Source of the DNA: Planctomycetia bacterium
GTDB lineage: Bacteria; Planctomycetota; UBA1135; GCA-002686595
Direction: 5' to 3'
Assembly: GCA_005799545.1 (NCBI GenBank)
Contig: SYGM01000059.1
Span: 1-38,075, forward strand
DNA: 38,075 bases
The position numbers and the translations under genes are program-made. The notes beneath the pieces were generated by a model. It saw nothing but the letters and a program-made list of their open reading frames with translations. It did not search any database and was not told the origin of the DNA. Numbering within the stretch: the stretch's first letter is position 1; each line of letters begins with the position of its first letter. Positions 24,722-36,642 of this stretch are shown here, piece after piece.

Positions 24722-26080
24722 TCAGCGCGGCTTGGCCGTGAGGTGATCGACGAGGTCCATCTTCGAGATGAGACCCTGCAGCTTGCCGCTGTCATCGACG
24801 ACCAGACCCGCCATGCCCTTGCCGAAGACATCGACGAGCTTGGAAGCCTCGTCGGATTCCTTGACAGTAGTGACCTTTCGGAACATGACTTCGGCGACGG
24901 CCGACGAGAGGCTCGCGCGACCGTCGACGAGTTTTCCGAGCACGTCGGACTCGGTCAGGATGCCCACCAGTCGCCCGTCATCGAGCACCGGCAGCTGGCT
25001 GATGCCGTGTTCCTTCATGACCATCACCGCATCGGCGATGGTGTCGCCGCTGGCCGCGGTCACGAGCTTGCGGCGCGGGAGCTTGCGCAACAGATCGCCG
25101 ATGCGCTCGCTCTCCCAGGCCGGCTCGGTGAAGTTGTTCTCCTTCATCCACTGCGGATCCATGAACTTGGTCATGTAGTTCCGCACGCCGTCGGGCAGGA
25201 TCACGACAAAGCGCTTGCCGGGGCCGTATTTCCTGGCCGTTTCTACGGCGGCCCACATCGCGGAGCCGGAGCTGCCGCCGCACAGCAGACCTTCGCGGCG
25301 AATCAGCTTGCGGGCCATCTGGAAGCTCGGATGGTCCTCGCTCTTGACCCATTCATCGACCAGCGCGCGATCCAGCACGTCCGGAATGAAGTCGTAGCCG
25401 ATGCCTTCGACCTTGTAAGAGCCGATCGGGCCCGGTCCGGCGAGAATCGAGCCGACCGGGTCGACGCCGATGATCTTCACGTTGCGCATCTTCTCCTTGA
25501 GCTTGCGCGCGGTGCCGCTGATCGTGCCGCCGGTTCCCGCCGTCATCACGGCGAAGTCGAACTGTCCGTCGGTCTGCTGCAGAATCTCCTCCGCGGTGCC
25601 GTGGTAGTGGGCCGCAGGGTTATCGGGGTTGCCGTACTGATCGAGAATGTGCGCGTTGGGGAGGATGTCACGCAGCTGCTTGGCGACGCCGATATGGCTC
25701 TCGGGAGCGTCCCAGGCCGCTTCGGTGGGCGTGCGGATGATCTCGGCGCCGAGCGCCTCGAGCACGACCTGCTTCTCGCGGCTCATCTTCTCGGGCATGG
25801 TGATGACCATGCGGTACCCGTAGACCGCGGCGGCGAGCGCCATGCCGATGCCGGTGTTGCCGCTGGTCGGTTCGATCAGCGTGTCACCGGGCTTGATGCG
25901 GCCGGACTTCTGCGCCTCCTCGACCATGCGCTTGCCGATGCGGTCCTTGATCGAGCCGCCGGCATTGAGGAACTCGCACTTGACGAGGAATTCGCAGCCG
26001 GTTTCGCGGCCGATTTGACGCAGGCGGACCATCGGCGTGCAGCCGATCGCATCGAGGATGGAGTTGTGAATGTGGGCCAA
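24722..26080 (-). CDS. Cystathionine beta-synthase with C-terminal CBS domains
   Basis: A 452-residue PLP enzyme that condenses serine with homocysteine to form cystathionine. The PLP lysine is K45 in NAGGSIKDR; EPTSGNTGIGMALAA and TAGTGGTISGTARKLKE bind cofactor. Two CBS motifs follow (about 335-452), with MKEHGISQLPVLDDGRLVGILTESDVLG typical; in the family these can bind nucleotides or S-adenosylmethionine. A TTG at 26080-26078 was chosen because GGAG lies seven bases before it and it gives MAHIHNSIL; another TTG at 26101 lacks a ribosome site. O-acetylserine-dependent cysteine synthase is less likely given the length and CBS pair. Confidence 0.9.
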   Translation of the reverse strand: MAHIHNSILDAIGCTPMVRLRQIGRETGCEFLVKCEFLNAGGSIKDRIGKRMVEEAQKSGRIKPGDTLIEPTSGNTGIGMALAAAVYGYRMVITMPEKMSREKQVVLEALGAEIIRTPTEAAWDAPESHIGVAKQLRDILPNAHILDQYGNPDNPAAHYHGTAEEILQQTDGQFDFAVMTAGTGGTISGTARKLKEKMRNVKIIGVDPVGSILAGPGPIGSYKVEGIGYDFIPDVLDRALVDEWVKSEDHPSFQMARKLIRREGLLCGGSSGSAMWAAVETARKYGPGKRFVVILPDGVRNYMTKFMDPQWMKENNFTEPAWESERIGDLLRKLPRRKLVTAASGDTIADAVMVMKEHGISQLPVLDDGRLVGILTESDVLGKLVDGRASLSSAVAEVMFRKVTTVKESDEASKLVDVFGKGMAGLVVDDSGKLQGLISKMDLVDHLTAKPR

Positions 26081-26121
26081 AGTGATTCTCCGCAGGGGCA
26101 ATCTAGGCCGCGCAGGATGGC

Positions 26122-26143
26122 AAAAAAACGGCGCGGTGTCGCC
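26122..26143 (-). terminator. Possible intrinsic terminator after the Rieske gene
   Basis: On the minus strand GGCG-CGCC arms (26130-26143) form a short stem and are followed by seven T (26128-26122). It lies 41 bases beyond the Rieske stop and upstream of the cystathionine beta-synthase start. The stem is only about four pairs, so this is tentative. Confidence 0.4.
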
Positions 26144-26183
26144 AGCCTTTGTGCGAAGGTTGGCCTTTCCCGTCAGGGTCGGA

Positions 26184-26531
26184 TCAGCCGGGCTTTTTCG
26201 GCGGAAGCAGCGTCAGAGTGCCGCGCTCCGAAAGGCCCACTTCCAGGCGCTCGAGGCAGGGCTTGCCGCCCGTCAGCACCCCGGCGGCGTCGATGCGCCT
26301 GCCATCGGTCAGCGAAAAGCGCCACTGATGCCAGGGGCAGGTGATTGAATCGCCGCTCTGTGTCCCGTCAAACAGCGGCGCCTGCAGATGGGGGCAGAAG
26401 CTCTGCACCGCGACGAAGCACCCCTCGAGCTTGAACACGGCAAAAGAGCCCCAGGGCGTCTCGAAGGGCAGCGGCCGCGAAAACCGTTCGGGAGCCAGAC
26501 CCGTGTCCCAAGGGGCGTTGTGCGCTGCCAT
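26184..26531 (-). CDS. Rieske [2Fe-2S] protein
   Basis: A 115-residue single-domain protein. Cluster ligands are C46 and H48 in FCPH and C65 and H68 in CPWHQWRF, giving the C-x-H ... C-x2-H Rieske signature. Short Rieske proteins of this kind carry electrons to oxygenases or resemble NirD. No oxygenase or reductase partner is adjacent. It lies 6 bases after the first kinase/FGE gene on the same strand and may be cotranscribed with it. Confidence 0.9.
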   Translation of the reverse strand: MAAHNAPWDTGLAPERFSRPLPFETPWGSFAVFKLEGCFVAVQSFCPHLQAPLFDGTQSGDSITCPWHQWRFSLTDGRRIDAAGVLTGGKPCLERLEVGLSERGTLTLLPPKKPG

Positions 26532-26537
26532 CCCTGC

Positions 26538-29099
<2,562 letters not shown>

Positions 29100-29157
29100 C
29101 GTCGAGGCATTGTAGCTGCCCTTGCCCTTCCGCGCGGTCGCGGTTCACAATCAGGAC

Positions 29158-29721
29158 ATGAGCGAGGCTGGCAGCACACTGAGCCGAGAGGAGTTCCAGC
29201 GCCTGCTGGAGACCAACCTCACCAGCCTGAGAGTCTATGTGCACCTGCGTGCCAGCGCGGACCTGCAGCGCCGTGAACCCATCTCGGACGTCGTGCAGTC
29301 CACACTGCGTGAGGCCTGGGAGGGACAGGAGCACTATCGCCATGTGGACGAAGGTTCCTTCCGCGCGTTTCTGTTTCGCGTGGCGACCAACCAGTTGATC
29401 AGCAAGGCGCGCTACTGGCAGGCGGACAAGCGCAAACCGCAGGCGCTGCAGCCGCTATCCGACGGCTTGTGGGAACTGCCTCAGTCGGCGGGAAGCAGTC
29501 CCTCCAAGAGTCCCGTCGGTGGCGCGATCCGCGCCGAAGACGTCACGCGCCTGCGCGCCGCATTCGTGCGACTCGATGAGCAGGACCAGCGCCTGCTCGC
29601 GCTGCGGCGGGTCTTCGAAGTGCCTGTCAGGGAGGTCGCAAAGGAACTCGGCATCGCCGAATCCACCGTGCGCTGGCGCCTCGCCATGATAGAGACCGAG
29701 CTCGCTGATCAGCTGAGCTAG
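29158..29721 (+). CDS. ECF-type RNA polymerase sigma factor
   Basis: A 187-residue sigma factor with region 2 (REPISDVVQSTLREAWEG, FRAFLFRVATNQLISKARYWQADKR) and region 4 (LDEQDQRLLALRRVFEVPVREVAKELGIAESTVRWRLAMIETELADQL). This type of ECF factor is often found with Ser/Thr kinases in Planctomycetota. It lies between two such kinase genes, divergent from one and sharing a 4-base stop overlap with the other. No anti-sigma factor is present, so kinase control is a reasonable inference. Start ATG at 29158 gives MSEAGST; a longer frame from 29122 would overlap most of the promoter gap. Confidence 0.9.
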   Translation: MSEAGSTLSREEFQRLLETNLTSLRVYVHLRASADLQRREPISDVVQSTLREAWEGQEHYRHVDEGSFRAFLFRVATNQLISKARYWQADKRKPQALQPLSDGLWELPQSAGSSPSKSPVGGAIRAEDVTRLRAAFVRLDEQDQRLLALRRVFEVPVREVAKELGIAESTVRWRLAMIETELADQLS

Positions 29722-32636
29722 TCGGTATCCAGTGCGCGGGCCGCACGCACGCCGACGAAGGGCTGACGGTTGTCAGGCGCCGCCGAGAAGCGTCGAGCGG
29801 TGCGCAGCTCCGGCGCTTCGTGGACGGCGCCGCCGCCGCGCAGCACGCGCGCCCCGGAAGGACCCGAGTCCTGCAGGCCGTCGCCCTTGCGGAAGCGCCA
29901 CAGATAGCTGGGCCAATAGTGATCCGCGGCCCACTCGCTCACATTGCCTAGCATGTGGTGAAGCCCGAAGGGTCCGCCCTGCATCGTGTGGACGGCGATA
30001 GTGGACGGCGAATCGGAGAGGGCTGAGCCAGCAACACGGCCGTTGACACGCCAGACCAAGGAGATCGGTTCCGGGCCTGTCCACCAGGGAGAGCGCGTAT
30101 CCCCCCGAGCGGCATGCTCCCACTGTGCTTCCGTAGGCAAAGACAGACCCCACTGGCTCATTGCGCGCCGGGCGTCCGTCCAGGAGACTCCCTCAACCGG
30201 ATCGAGGTCGCTGTCCCAGCTTCGGCCGCTGAGGCTGCGGTTGGGTATCTCACCGCGCGCGCGATACCACTGCGCCACGGTGATCTCGTGCTTCGCGAGG
30301 AAATAGGGATCCAGCGCAACGCGTGTCTGGGGATACTCATCCGCCTGAGCCAGCACGTCCTCGGCTTCGCGCGGCGTGGAACCGAGCGGAGCCGATCCGA
30401 TGTCGCACTCTCCACCCGGGATCAGCACGAGAACGATGCCGCTGTCGGGAGTGATGAGGTACTTGCCCCGCTCATCCGTGCGCACAGGCTCGCCACTGAG
30501 AATGTGAGTGAATTCCCAGTAACCGGCTTCATTGACACGCAGCGGGACGAGCCCAAGCTGCGGCGTGAGGTTCAGGCCCTTGTACACGCTGAGCCTCTGA
30601 ATCGAATCACAGGCGTGTCGCCAGCGGTCCCCGGCTTCATCGATGCTGCGCGCGCGCAATCGCTCGGCGATCGCGATGCGTTCACGAACGCTGCGCACGG
30701 CGCCGCGCCAGGCATCATCGAGATTCAACTCGCGCAGATGGGCATGGAACTCCAGCAGCGCCATGTACTCGGTTTCATCGGAAGGATCGACGAAATCGTA
30801 GTTGAGCCGTTCACCGGGTTGGATGCTCGCGCGTTGGAGACGTGCCTCCAGCATGCGGATTTCGCGCTGCAGTGCCTGAGCGAACAACGGGTTTGAAGGT
30901 CCACGATTGCCGGCAGAAAGCAGCTCAATGCGGCGTGCGCGCAATTCGGCATCCAGACGCTCGTTTTCCTCTTCCACGCCCCGGCGCCCCGCCAGCTCCG
31001 CTGAATCATCCGCCGCCGAAGCCAGAGCGCGTCCCTCCAGCGCGTTGAGCCGGGCCTTGTACATCGCCGCGTTCCCGAGCAGATGCTCCGCATCCATCAA
31101 CCATGCACGGAGTGCCGGTAGTTGCTCGGGGACCGCGGGCCACAGCTGGTCCGCGCGGGGGCCCAGCGTCGCCGCTAGCCGCAGGTCATGTTCGAAGCGC
31201 TCGCGTTCCTTGTAACGCTGGCTGGCCGTAAAATAGGCCGAGACCCCGGAAGCAACTGAGAGCAGCGCGAAAACAGCCGTGTAGGCGAGCACGCGATTGC
31301 GCTTGAGCCACTTGCGCAGCTCGGCGCCGACACCCTGTTCGTGGGCGAGCACCACCCGACCGTCGATGTACGCGCGCAGGTCTTCCGCGACGGCGCTCAT
31401 GTCCGGGTAACGATCGCCGGCGTCCCTCGACATGGCCTTCTCGGCCACGGCGACGAGTTCCTTGGGCGCGTCGGGAGCCAGCACGCGGATCGGCGTTGGC
31501 TCCCGCTTCAGGAGGGCCGCGAGCACGGTCGGCGCATCACCCCGCTCCACCAGATCCGTGAAGGGCGGCCTGCCGGTGAGCAGCTGGTAGAGGATCGCAC
31601 CGAGCGCATACACATCCGAACGCGGACCGACCTGCTGCTGAGCTCCGGAGGCTTGCTCCGGAGGCATGTAATTCGGCGTCCCGATGACATCACCGTCATC
31701 GGTGATGGGATCGTCGGCGCTGCCTCCCGGAATGGACGACACGCTGCCGCGATGCTCTTCCAATTCGCCACCGCGGGCCAGACCCCAGTCCATCACATAG
31801 GTCTCGCCGAACGCACCCACCATGATGTTGGTGGGCTTGAGATCACGATGCACGACACCCTGCGAGTGAGCGTAGGCCACGGCATCGCAGACCTTCAGCA
31901 TGACTTCCAGAACGCGTGACAAATTCCTTTGGCGATCACCGGCCCGCGCGGCCTTGAGCACATCGGCGAGGCTGGATCCGCGCACCAGACGCATCGTGAA
32001 GAACGGCGTGCCGTGCGCATCCACACCAAGTTCGTGCACAGGGACGATACCGGGGTGATCGAGCCGGGCCGTCAGGCGCGCTTCCGCCAAGAAACGGCGA
32101 ACGCGCTGACTGTCGCGTGCCGAGCGCGGCAATGGTGTTGCGCTCGTGGACGGCTCGCCGCGCAGAACCTTCATTGCCAACTCACGCTGCAGCAGCGGAT
32201 CGCGCACGCGATAGACCAGCGCCATGCCGCCTGAAGCCAGCGGCTGGCGCTCGCCCAGCTGATCGCCGGTGCGACGCGGAACTCGCAGCTCCGCCAGCAG
32301 CTGCTCCAGCTCGACACGCGCCGTGAGAGAGCGCTCCGCGAGATCCTTCGCAGCCGAGAGCAGCACGGAGGGATCCGGATTCCAGCTGGCGAACACCAAC
32401 TCCACGGAGCGCCAACTCGCCGTCAGCAGCTCCAGCTCCTGGGCGAGCTCGGGGTGCTCCTCGGCGGCTTTCCTCAACAGACCGGCATCACAACCGCGCT
32501 GCGTGACGATGGAACGGAAGAGGGCCAGCGCTTCCGGTCGCAGGGTCGAGTCTTCGTTGGCGGGTTTCAATGCTCCCAGCCTAGCTTCTGCGTGCGGAGC
32601 TTGCTTCCCATGCGGCAGTCGCGACAATTCGTGCAT
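29718..32636 (-). CDS. Membrane Ser/Thr kinase fused to FGE-like domain (receptor 2)
   Basis: A protein of up to 972 residues with the same layout as receptor 1: kinase domain (about 128-425), membrane segment about 449-469, helical linker, and C-terminal FGE-like domain with IVLVLIPGGECDIGS, LPTEAQWEHAARGD and MLGNVSEWAADHY. Lys156, HRDLKPTN (Asp265) and DWG (Asp283) are present, but the Gly loop is A134-S-G-G-M-A139, lacking two usual glycines. FGE catalytic cysteines are absent. The ATG at 32636 would overlap the divergent RNase HIII start; a TTG at 32570 leaves a promoter gap and is a plausible true start. The stop CTAG is shared with the ECF gene. Confidence 0.88.
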   Translation of the reverse strand: MHELSRLPHGKQAPHAEARLGALKPANEDSTLRPEALALFRSIVTQRGCDAGLLRKAAEEHPELAQELELLTASWRSVELVFASWNPDPSVLLSAAKDLAERSLTARVELEQLLAELRVPRRTGDQLGERQPLASGGMALVYRVRDPLLQRELAMKVLRGEPSTSATPLPRSARDSQRVRRFLAEARLTARLDHPGIVPVHELGVDAHGTPFFTMRLVRGSSLADVLKAARAGDRQRNLSRVLEVMLKVCDAVAYAHSQGVVHRDLKPTNIMVGAFGETYVMDWGLARGGELEEHRGSVSSIPGGSADDPITDDGDVIGTPNYMPPEQASGAQQQVGPRSDVYALGAILYQLLTGRPPFTDLVERGDAPTVLAALLKREPTPIRVLAPDAPKELVAVAEKAMSRDAGDRYPDMSAVAEDLRAYIDGRVVLAHEQGVGAELRKWLKRNRVLAYTAVFALLSVASGVSAYFTASQRYKERERFEHDLRLAATLGPRADQLWPAVPEQLPALRAWLMDAEHLLGNAAMYKARLNALEGRALASAADDSAELAGRRGVEEENERLDAELRARRIELLSAGNRGPSNPLFAQALQREIRMLEARLQRASIQPGERLNYDFVDPSDETEYMALLEFHAHLRELNLDDAWRGAVRSVRERIAIAERLRARSIDEAGDRWRHACDSIQRLSVYKGLNLTPQLGLVPLRVNEAGYWEFTHILSGEPVRTDERGKYLITPDSGIVLVLIPGGECDIGSAPLGSTPREAEDVLAQADEYPQTRVALDPYFLAKHEITVAQWYRARGEIPNRSLSGRSWDSDLDPVEGVSWTDARRAMSQWGLSLPTEAQWEHAARGDTRSPWWTGPEPISLVWRVNGRVAGSALSDSPSTIAVHTMQGGPFGLHHMLGNVSEWAADHYWPSYLWRFRKGDGLQDSGPSGARVLRGGGAVHEAPELRTARRFSAAPDNRQPFVGVRAARALDTD

Positions 32637-33528
32637 GCCTCAGGAAACCCTCGTCGTGAAGCTCGACCCACGCGGCGCGAAGGATCTGGGTTCGCGCCTG
32701 CAGGCGGCGGGTTACGTACTCGAAGGCGCCCCGCACGCCGCCTTTCGGGCGCGTTCGAAGGGGCTGGTGGCGACGCTCTACACTTCCGGCAAGCTCGTCG
32801 TGCAGGGACAGGAGGCCGCCGGTTTTCTGGAGCGGTTCACCGGAGCGGCTCCTGCGCCCGCGGTCAAACCCGCCGGCGCGGACCATGCGGATCTGCTCGA
32901 TCGGACGATCATCGGCAGCGATGAATGCGGCAAGGGTGACTACTTCGGACCGCTGGTGGTCGCCTGCGTGAAATTGACGCCGGAAGAGATGGCGGAACTC
33001 AGGGGTTCGAGCGTGCGCGACAGCAAGACGCTCGGCGACGAGCAATGCCTGCGTCTGGGTGCGGCGCTGCGCGCGCGCTATCCGCACGCGATCGAAGTGC
33101 TCGATCCCGAGCGCTACAACACGATCTACCAGCGACCCGGGCAGCTCAACTTCATGCTGGCGGACCTGCATGCCGCAGCCGTGGGCCGGCTCGCGGAGCC
33201 GGGCATGCGCGTTCTGATCGACAAGTTCGCCAACGAAAGCCTGCTGGATCAGCGTCTGGCCGCACGGCGGGTGGAGTTGCACCAGCGCGTGCGCTCCGAA
33301 TCCCACCCGGCGGTGGCCGCGGCCAGCATCATCGCGCGCGAACAGTTCCTGACGCGGCTGCGCGAACTCGCCGAGCAAGAAGGCGTCGATCTCGCCAAGG
33401 GAGCGGGTTCGCCCGCCGATCAGGCTGCGCGCCGCTATGTGGCTCTGCATGGCCGCGCTGCGCTTGTGCGCGTGGCGAAGCTGCACTTCAAGAACACAGG
33501 CAAGATCGGGCCGAGCCCGCGCCGCTGA
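32635..33528 (+). CDS. rnhC: Ribonuclease HIII
   Basis: A 297-residue enzyme that removes RNA from RNA-DNA hybrids. The N-terminal TBP-like substrate-binding domain (about 1-80) contains ARSKGLVATLYTSGKLVVQG. The catalytic domain begins GSDECGKGDYFGPLVV with acidic pair Asp96-Glu97, followed by VRDSKTL. Glu beside Asp and the N-terminal domain distinguish HIII from HII. The ATG at 32635 is within the divergent kinase start codon region. dapF begins 8 bases after the stop. Confidence 0.93.
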   Translation: MPQETLVVKLDPRGAKDLGSRLQAAGYVLEGAPHAAFRARSKGLVATLYTSGKLVVQGQEAAGFLERFTGAAPAPAVKPAGADHADLLDRTIIGSDECGKGDYFGPLVVACVKLTPEEMAELRGSSVRDSKTLGDEQCLRLGAALRARYPHAIEVLDPERYNTIYQRPGQLNFMLADLHAAAVGRLAEPGMRVLIDKFANESLLDQRLAARRVELHQRVRSESHPAVAAASIIAREQFLTRLRELAEQEGVDLAKGAGSPADQAARRYVALHGRAALVRVAKLHFKNTGKIGPSPRR

Positions 33529-33536
33529 TCAGAACG

Positions 33537-34364
33537 ATGCGCTATCCGTACACACTCTGTTCTGGCGCCGGGAACCGCTTCGTGGCGATCGACCTGTTTC
33601 AGCATCCCGCGCCCGCGCGGGCGCAGGAGCTTGCTCGTCGACTGTGTTCAGGCCCGGAGGCCGGCGGTCTCGATCCGCGTCCCGATGGATTGCTGCTGGT
33701 TGCCAGACCGACGCGCGGCGGTGCTGCCGCCATGATCCTCTACAACGCCGACGGATCACGCGCGGAGACCTGCGGCAACGGCCTGCGGTGCCTCGCCAAG
33801 CTCGTCAGCGACCGACAGCATGTGCGCCCGGAGCAGTTCATGCTCGAAGCCGATGCCGGACTCTGCCTGACGACGGTGCAGCGGCATGAGGGCTTGGTGA
33901 CCCACGCGCGCATCGCCATGGGTGCTCCGCGCGGACCTCTGCTGCGCGAGCGCATACGCTTGAAGGACGGCAGCGAGGTTGAAGCCGTGCTGGTCGACAT
34001 GGGCAATCCGCACTGCGTGCTGTTCGTCAGCGATGAGCGCACCGCTCCGGTGACGACGTTGGGAGCGGAGCTGGAGCGCCATCCGCGCTTCGCGCGCGGC
34101 ACGAACGTCGAGTTTCTGGCGTTGCGCGACGCAGAAGCTCATCTGCGCGTCTTCGAACGCGGCGTGGGAGAGACTGCCGCCTGCGGAAGCGGTGCTTGCG
34201 CGGCCGCGATCGCCGCCGCCTGGAGCGGACGGGCCCGGCTGCCGCTGAAACTGCAATTACCCGGCGGCGAGCTGGTGATCTCGCAGGACGCTTCCGGGGG
34301 TCTGGAATTGTTCGGCCCCGCGCAGATCGACGGCGAAGGCTGGATCGACTGGCCCGAAAGCTGA
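33537..34364 (+). CDS. dapF: Diaminopimelate epimerase
   Basis: A 275-residue cofactor-independent racemase that makes meso-diaminopimelate for lysine and peptidoglycan. The two catalytic cysteines are C79 in AETCGNGLRC and C216 in TAACGSGACA. The FxGxGN-type start is CSGAGNRFVAID, and VDMGNPHCVLF is a family motif. It implies a diaminopimelate pathway in this organism, consistent with peptidoglycan synthesis. It follows rnhC by 8 bases and precedes the M48 peptidase by 3. Confidence 0.95.
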   Translation: MRYPYTLCSGAGNRFVAIDLFQHPAPARAQELARRLCSGPEAGGLDPRPDGLLLVARPTRGGAAAMILYNADGSRAETCGNGLRCLAKLVSDRQHVRPEQFMLEADAGLCLTTVQRHEGLVTHARIAMGAPRGPLLRERIRLKDGSEVEAVLVDMGNPHCVLFVSDERTAPVTTLGAELERHPRFARGTNVEFLALRDAEAHLRVFERGVGETAACGSGACAAAIAAAWSGRARLPLKLQLPGGELVISQDASGGLELFGPAQIDGEGWIDWPES

Positions 34365-34367
34365 GCG

Positions 34368-35987
34368 ATGCCCGCGCTCCTGCCGCTGCTGTTCGCCTTC
34401 CTTGCACTGGCGCTCGCCGACGAAGGGCTGCGCAGCAACGAAGAGCAGCTGTGGGTGATGCCGCTGCTCGCCGTGCTGCCGCACTTGATCGGCTGGCGCG
34501 TGCGCGCCGCGATGGTGCTAGGGCGTTTTCGCCGCGCGACGCTGCTTCTCAAGCTGCTGACATGGCTGCCGACGGCCGGTCATGCCTGCTGCGTGCTGCT
34601 GCTGGGATACTCCGCGGCGCTGGAGCGCTGGATGGATCGGCCGATCGGGCTGGCATGGTGGCCCGATCTGTGGCTGATGGTTGCCATCGCGCCCTGGCTG
34701 GTGCTGGAGCTGCTGACGATCGATGCGCGAGCGCGTCTGCAGTACCGCATGTTCGACCATCGCGCGCGCGAGCATGTCGCACGGCAACGCCGCTGGCAGC
34801 TGCGTTCGCTGCTGGGACTGCTGGCACCGCTGACAGCTTTCCTGACCGTCTCGACGCTGGTGGGTCTCAACGAGGAGCTGCGCGTGCGCATCGAGCATGT
34901 CGGTCTGTACGCCAGCGCTTACGGCGCGGCTCTCGTGATCGGCTTTGCCGCGCTGCTGCCCTGGCTGCTGACGCAGGCCTGGGACACTCGAGCGATTCCT
35001 CCCGGGCCGTTGCGGGACATCTTCGACACCGTCGCGAAGCATGCGGACTTTCGCGCCCGCGCCGTCTATGCGTGGAATACCGAAGGCAGCATGGCCAACG
35101 CAGCCATCGTGGGCCTGGGCTCAAGGCTGCGCGTGGTGCTGTTCAGCGATGCGCTTCTGAACCAGCTCAACGGACAGGAGCTGGCAGCGGTCTACGCGCA
35201 CGAAATCGCGCACGCCAAGCGCGGGCATGTGCTGCTGTTCGGTCTGTGGGCGCTGGCGGCCTTCCTCGGCGGCGACCTGCTGGGACAGCATTTCTTCGCC
35301 GACGACCCATGGCTGCAGTCGGGCTGCGTGCTTGGAGCGCTCGGGGTGTGGTTCCTGTTCTTCGGCTGGCTCTCGCGCCGCTGCGAACTGGAGGCGGACC
35401 TGTTCTCGATGCGGCTGATCGGCACGCACGAACCGATCATCTCCGCGCTGGAGCGCGTGGGCGGGCGCCTGCGGGATGTGGCGGGCTGGCGACACTTCAG
35501 CATCGCGCAGCGCGTCGCCTTCCTAGAATCCGTCAATGCCGATCCCGAGGTGGGCGAACGGCTTGAGCGCACGCTGCGGCGCTTCTTCGCCACCGGCCTG
35601 CTGCTGGCGCTGTTGACCGGCGGCCTGTTTCTGGCGCGGGATGCAAGCCGGTTGCCCAACGAGCTTGTGATGAGCGATCTGATCGTCGGCAGCTATCGCT
35701 CGGCTGCGGAGCGCGTGGATTCCGGCCCCGAAGCGGACGCCTTGCATCGGGAGCTGGTGCGCGTGGCCCGAACCCTGCCGGAAGATCGCCTCAGCGCCGC
35801 GGCGATCGAACAGCTCGCGCTGGAGCGTGCGCAGGCCGGTGCGGTGCTGGGCGATGTGCAGACCCTGCTGCTGCTCGGCGCCCTGCGGGGCGATGATCAG
35901 CTGCGCACCCTGGCCTTCTGGCTGTCCGACCCCTCCGTCGAGCCCGCGGAACCCTACCGCGCGCGCTGGTCGGCGCTCGTTCGCTAG
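34368..35987 (+). CDS. M48-family integral membrane metallopeptidase
   Basis: A 539-residue protein with about five N-terminal membrane segments. The zinc site is H278-E-I-A-H282 followed by the third ligand E342 in ELEAD. A membrane pair (about 290-335) lies between these, as in HtpX/Ste24-like enzymes, and another near 410. The C-terminal 120 residues are helical and not part of the core fold. M48 enzymes degrade damaged membrane proteins or process substrates; the target is unknown. It is the third gene of an rnhC-dapF unit. Confidence 0.88.
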   Translation: MPALLPLLFAFLALALADEGLRSNEEQLWVMPLLAVLPHLIGWRVRAAMVLGRFRRATLLLKLLTWLPTAGHACCVLLLGYSAALERWMDRPIGLAWWPDLWLMVAIAPWLVLELLTIDARARLQYRMFDHRAREHVARQRRWQLRSLLGLLAPLTAFLTVSTLVGLNEELRVRIEHVGLYASAYGAALVIGFAALLPWLLTQAWDTRAIPPGPLRDIFDTVAKHADFRARAVYAWNTEGSMANAAIVGLGSRLRVVLFSDALLNQLNGQELAAVYAHEIAHAKRGHVLLFGLWALAAFLGGDLLGQHFFADDPWLQSGCVLGALGVWFLFFGWLSRRCELEADLFSMRLIGTHEPIISALERVGGRLRDVAGWRHFSIAQRVAFLESVNADPEVGERLERTLRRFFATGLLLALLTGGLFLARDASRLPNELVMSDLIVGSYRSAAERVDSGPEADALHRELVRVARTLPEDRLSAAAIEQLALERAQAGAVLGDVQTLLLLGALRGDDQLRTLAFWLSDPSVEPAEPYRARWSALVR

Positions 35988-36024
35988 CGCAAGCGCGTCT
36001 CAACGCAGATCGGGGAAACGCAGG

Positions 36025-36040
36025 CGCACGCGAGCGTGCG
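36025..36040. terminator. Short hairpin between convergent genes, possible terminator
   Basis: CGCACGC (36025-36031) and GCGTGCG (36034-36040) are exact inverted arms in the 58-base gap between the M48 and flavin-reductase genes. The loop is tight and no clear T-run follows, so function is uncertain. Confidence 0.3.
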
Positions 36041-36045
36041 TTGCT

Positions 36046-36525
36046 TCAGTAGCTGAGCCCGTTCTTGCGCAGGTGCACCAGCGGCTCGCCTTCGCGCAGC
36101 AGCGCCCCGGCCTCCACGGCCCCGAAGATCGCGCAGTGGTCGGGCAGCTCGTGCTCGCTGTGCAGCGAGCACTCCAGCCAGGCCAACGCATCGGCGAGGT
36201 AGGGCAGACCGGCCGGGCTGGTGCCCAGCTCCAGCCCCTGGAACGGGCTGCTGCCTTCGGTGTGGCGCTTGAGGAAGGCACCCATCAGCCCGCGCGAGGC
36301 CGGGTCCAGCACCGAGATCGTGAAGCTGCGGCGAGCCCTCAGCAGCTCGAGGATCGAGCGATCCTGACCGACTGCGACCATCACCAGCGGCGGGTTGAAC
36401 CCGACCTGCTGGACGAAGGAGGCCAAGAAGCCGATGCGCTGCTCGCCGAGCTGGCTCGCGACGATGTACAGGCCGGAGGGGATGCGGCCGAGTGCGGCGG
36501 CGAGGGGGGTCAGTTCACGGGCCAT
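36046..36525 (-). CDS. Flavin reductase-like FMN-binding domain protein
   Basis: A 159-residue protein of the flavin reductase-like family. It begins ALGRIPSGLYIVAS, the typical start of these split-barrel proteins, followed by GFLASFVQQVGFNPPLVMVAVG and FTISVLD. Such proteins bind FMN and reduce flavin or support monooxygenases; no partner is adjacent. The divergent 117-base gap to its right has an AT-rich patch that could be its promoter. Specific substrate cannot be assigned. Confidence 0.88.
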   Translation of the reverse strand: MARELTPLAAALGRIPSGLYIVASQLGEQRIGFLASFVQQVGFNPPLVMVAVGQDRSILELLRARRSFTISVLDPASRGLMGAFLKRHTEGSSPFQGLELGTSPAGLPYLADALAWLECSLHSEHELPDHCAIFGAVEAGALLREGEPLVHLRKNGLSY

Positions 36526-36540
36526 GAAGAGCTCTGGGCA

Positions 36541-36553
36541 TGACTATATAAAT
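36541..36553. promoter_or_regulatory. AT-rich patch in divergent promoter gap
   Basis: TGACTATATAAAT is the most AT-rich stretch in the gap between the flavin-reductase and eIF-2B-like genes. It can be read as a -10 region in either direction (TATAAA plus, TATAGT minus), but no good -35 is paired with it. Confidence 0.3.
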
Positions 36554-36642
36554 AGGGGGTCCACGCTGGAATCGGATGCAGGCAGTTGGGACAATCTTCG
36601 AGCGGGAAAACCCGCCTGTTTCGAGTCTTTTCCGGTCCGCGC

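Noticed and set aside
36602-36615. GCGGG-AAAA-CCCGC hairpin as a terminator
   Set aside because: It lies in a divergent promoter gap just before the eIF-2B-like gene, where no transcript is expected to end; five-base stem and weak T content.
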